Positions 14,164 to 15,608 of a stretch of DNA of 15,608 bases are shown here, in pieces. The translations under genes were made by a program, and so were the position numbers. Each line of letters starts with the position of its first letter. The stretch's first letter is position 1. Origin of the DNA: an uncultured Collinsella sp. (GTDB taxonomy: Bacteria > Actinomycetota > Coriobacteriia > Coriobacteriales > Coriobacteriaceae); assembly GCA_902494135.1 (NCBI GenBank), contig CABUSE010000019.1:1-15608 (forward strand), written 5' to 3'. The notes under the pieces were generated by a model that saw only the letters and a list, made by a program, of their open reading frames with translations, ran no database searches and had not been told where the DNA came from.

Positions 14164-15183
14164 CTATCGGGAGTCGGCGTAGGGTTTTGTTGTCGGAATA
14201 CCGTAACCGCGCATCATGGCACCGAACGATTCTACTTCGTAGGTGTCCGAGAGTTTGAAATGAATGACGTTGTGGCCCATGGCGCGAAGGTTCGCATCGC
14301 GCATGAGGGCCGCTCGATAGGTTTTTGCCGCCGCTTGCTCCGGATCATTTTGAGCTTCGTCTTCAAACTTACCCAGCCCATGCAGCTCTGCCAGCGTCCA
14401 TGAGCCGTCTGGCATCTGCCAGCCATAATCTGCTAGATAATAGCCAGCGTTTCCTGGTCGCGGTATCTCAACTTGAAGCTCAGGCGCGGCAACCCCAGCG
14501 AGAATCATCGCTGCTCTCGCCTCGGACTCGCCGCCATTGTCTGACCTGCCATCCATATGCTCAAAAACGTCAAAAGCACGCGCGATGCCATGCAACCCTC
14601 GGCAATTTGCCTGCGCATATGCCCGCAGCTCTTCGCGTTCGACATCGTACTCACGGGCCAAGCCATCGACATAGCCCAGCGCATAACGAAAGGCGCTCGT
14701 TCGAGCGATATCAACAACCGTTCGATACGGATCCGTCAGCGTAAACAGACCGAGACGCCACACTTCGCCCACCCGCCAGCGCTTGTATTCAACGAACTCA
14801 TACGTATCACGCCTTGTAGACCGTGGCAGCAGTACTTGCACTTTATCCAGAAGCGTATACGCCGAGCCGATGCCGTAGAGCAGCGCTGCTGTCGATCCGC
14901 AAAACACAGCATCCGGTTCAACGACCGCAATAGCGGATGCCAGCTGAAAGATGCGATCTTCAACCCCAAGATTATTCCAATAGACCGGATCCGCATACAC
15001 GTGGTTGTAAAGACGAAGCATGAGCTCTTCCTGCATAAGCTCACGCGCACGGCGTTCATCCCAAGGATCAATTGTTATAAGCAGCTGTCCATCTTGATGA
15101 ATTCCAACGGCCGAGAATAGCATTCTTGCATATGACTGCGGAAAATGTTTGCCTTTATCGAGCATGGCCAACCCCATAACCAT
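14164..15183 (-). CDS. AbiEi-like protein with C-terminal DUF559/Vsr-like nuclease core
   Basis: About 339 residues. The middle part (about 58-155: LYNHVYADPVYW, FCGSTAALLYGIG, LTDPYRTVVDIAR) resembles actinobacterial proteins called AbiEi-family antitoxin-like, which often carry a DUF559 nuclease domain at the C terminus. Here the end shows that pattern: GGESEAR (E219, E221, R223), LADYGW (D252), and AELHGLGKF (E266, K272), compatible with a PD-(D/E)xK endonuclease core. The full AbiEi winged-helix domain is not obvious, and no AbiEii toxin gene is adjacent. Its substrate and role are unknown. Defence or DNA repair are guesses. The start is uncertain: no clear ribosome site precedes the ATGs at 15183, 15177 or 15165 (MLDKGKHF, with a weak GGGG). 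It is a single gene between two copies of a palindromic repeat. Confidence 0.65.
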   Translation of the reverse strand: MVMGLAMLDKGKHFPQSYARMLFSAVGIHQDGQLLITIDPWDERRARELMQEELMLRLYNHVYADPVYWNNLGVEDRIFQLASAIAVVEPDAVFCGSTAALLYGIGSAYTLLDKVQVLLPRSTRRDTYEFVEYKRWRVGEVWRLGLFTLTDPYRTVVDIARTSAFRYALGYVDGLAREYDVEREELRAYAQANCRGLHGIARAFDVFEHMDGRSDNGGESEARAAMILAGVAAPELQVEIPRPGNAGYYLADYGWQMPDGSWTLAELHGLGKFEDEAQNDPEQAAAKTYRAALMRDANLRAMGHNVIHFKLSDTYEVESFGAMMRGYGIPTTKPYADSR

Positions 15184-15350
15184 CACGGCGGAGAGAATAC
15201 CATTACGCTATCGCATGCTTCCGTCCGCAGGCCTTGCCAAAAGCTGACCAAAAGCTTGACGTCGCAGGTCAGAGCTTCAAAAAATATTTCCACTCTCGGT
15301 AGACGGTCGCTACGACCCTCCCAACGGCATCAAAATCCAACCTTACAAAT

Positions 15351-15434
15351 AGTTGCGGTGAAATACGGACTACATGGGCCATAAAAGCCGGAAAACAGTC
15401 CGTATTTCACCGCAACTTAGGAGGGGATGTGGGG
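15351..15434. repeat. Structured palindromic repeat, copy 2 (inverted relative to copy 1)
   Basis: A perfect 21-bp inverted repeat occupies 15351-15371 and 15397-15417, with the same arm sequence as copy 1 and again a 25-base loop. The shared flank follows the right arm here (TAGGAGGGGATGTGGGG), which is the reverse complement of the flank of copy 1, so the two copies face opposite ways. The loop differs in sequence but, in reversed orientation, keeps about 15 of 25 positions and an inner GGC/GCC pairing. The 160 bases between this repeat and the upstream end of the nuclease-like gene (15184-15350) show no other clear feature. Confidence 0.88.
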
Positions 15435-15451
15435 TCCCCGGCATGTATATG

Positions 15452-15483
15452 AAAACAGCTCTGGTCCCAAAAGGAGCCAGAGC
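15452..15483 (-). terminator. Intrinsic terminator of the tRNA operon
   Basis: On the minus strand GCTCTGG and CCAGAGC (15483-15477 and 15464-15458) form a 7-bp stem, extended inside by TCC/GGA pairing around a TTTT-containing loop. It is followed by TGTTTTC. It begins 15 bases after the 3' end of tRNA-Gly, as expected for the end of the tRNA-Pro/tRNA-Gly transcript. Confidence 0.8.
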
Positions 15484-15498
15484 CGTTCGTCTATCTTA

Positions 15499-15572
15499 TG
15501 GAGCGGGCGACGGGAATCGAACCCGCGTCATCAGCTTGGAAGGCTGGGGTTCTACCATTGAACTACGCCCGC
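15499..15572 (-). tRNA. tRNA-Gly, anticodon TCC
   Basis: A complete 74-base cloverleaf including an encoded CCA end. The acceptor arms GCGGGCG and CGCCCGC pair, followed by discriminator T and CCA. The anticodon loop CTTCCAA sits on a CCAGC/GCTGA stem, giving anticodon TCC. The T loop reads GGGTTCGATTCCC. It closely resembles E. coli tRNA-Gly(UCC). It lies 6 bases after a partial tRNA-Pro and before a terminator, so the two are probably co-transcribed. Confidence 0.96.
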
Positions 15573-15578
15573 AAGATA

Positions 15579-15608
15579 TGGTCGGGACGACAGGATTTGA
15601 ACCTGCGA
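15579..15608 (-). tRNA. tRNA-Pro, 3' part only
   Basis: The last 30 bases of a second tRNA that continues past the window. On the minus strand it shows the T arm (GCAGGTTCAAATCCTGT), the acceptor strand GTCCCG, discriminator A and an encoded CCA. The implied 5' end CGGGAC fits tRNA-Pro, the main elongator tRNA class starting with C1-G72. The anticodon is outside the window, so the identity is inferred. Confidence 0.75.

Noticed and set aside
14067..15417. Paired palindromes read as a CRISPR array
   Set aside because: There are only two copies 1.3 kb apart in opposite orientation with a gene between them, and no regular spacers or cas genes.

Overview
The window looks like chromosomal DNA of a GC-rich anaerobic actinobacterium of the class Coriobacteriia. 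A Collinsella-like gut organism is my best guess. The grounds are high GC codon use, strong Shine-Dalgarno sites, an anaerobic energy locus, and intergenic palindromes of a kind I associate from memory with Collinsella. The genus is inferred, because the window holds no taxonomic marker beyond two tRNAs.

Positions 1-12801, all on the minus strand, carry one long formate hydrogenlyase (FHL) locus. In transcription order it reads hydN-like ferredoxin (12801-12283), fdhF selenocysteine formate dehydrogenase H (12206-9984), then hyfA, hyfB, hyfC, hyfD, hyfE, hyfF, hyfG, hyfH and the start of hyfI, which runs off the window at base 1. The order hyfABCDEFGHI is that of the Escherichia coli hydrogenase-4 operon, with lengths close to the E. 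coli proteins. Most neighbours are separated by 1-17 bases or overlap. The expected system is as follows. FdhF oxidises formate to CO2. Electrons pass through the Fe-S proteins HydN, HyfA and HyfH to the [NiFe] site of HyfG/HyfI, which makes H2. HyfB, C, D, E and F form the membrane arm, in which three antiporter-like subunits (B, D, F) keep the charged residues needed for ion pumping. fdhF contains an in-frame TGA at codon 140, followed by a SECIS-like hairpin, so it is one gene and not two or a pseudogene. A strong hairpin lies between fdhF and hyfA.

Positions 12802-13229 are an AT-richer intergenic stretch between the FHL locus and the plus-strand genes. It holds a perfect 11-bp inverted repeat and probably both divergent promoters.

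Positions 13230-14022 (plus strand) hold a RelB/DinJ-like antitoxin overlapping a PIN-domain toxin-like protein. The PIN protein seems to lack two of the four usual acidic residues.

Positions 14054-15434 hold a minus-strand gene for an AbiEi-like protein with a DUF559/Vsr-like nuclease core. It lies between two oppositely oriented copies of a structured palindromic repeat. Positions 15452-15608 carry a tRNA-Pro (partial) and tRNA-Gly(TCC) operon on the minus strand with its terminator.

No hydrogenase maturation genes (hyp genes, hycI), formate channel or FhlA/HyfR regulator are in the window. They may lie beyond base 1 or elsewhere.
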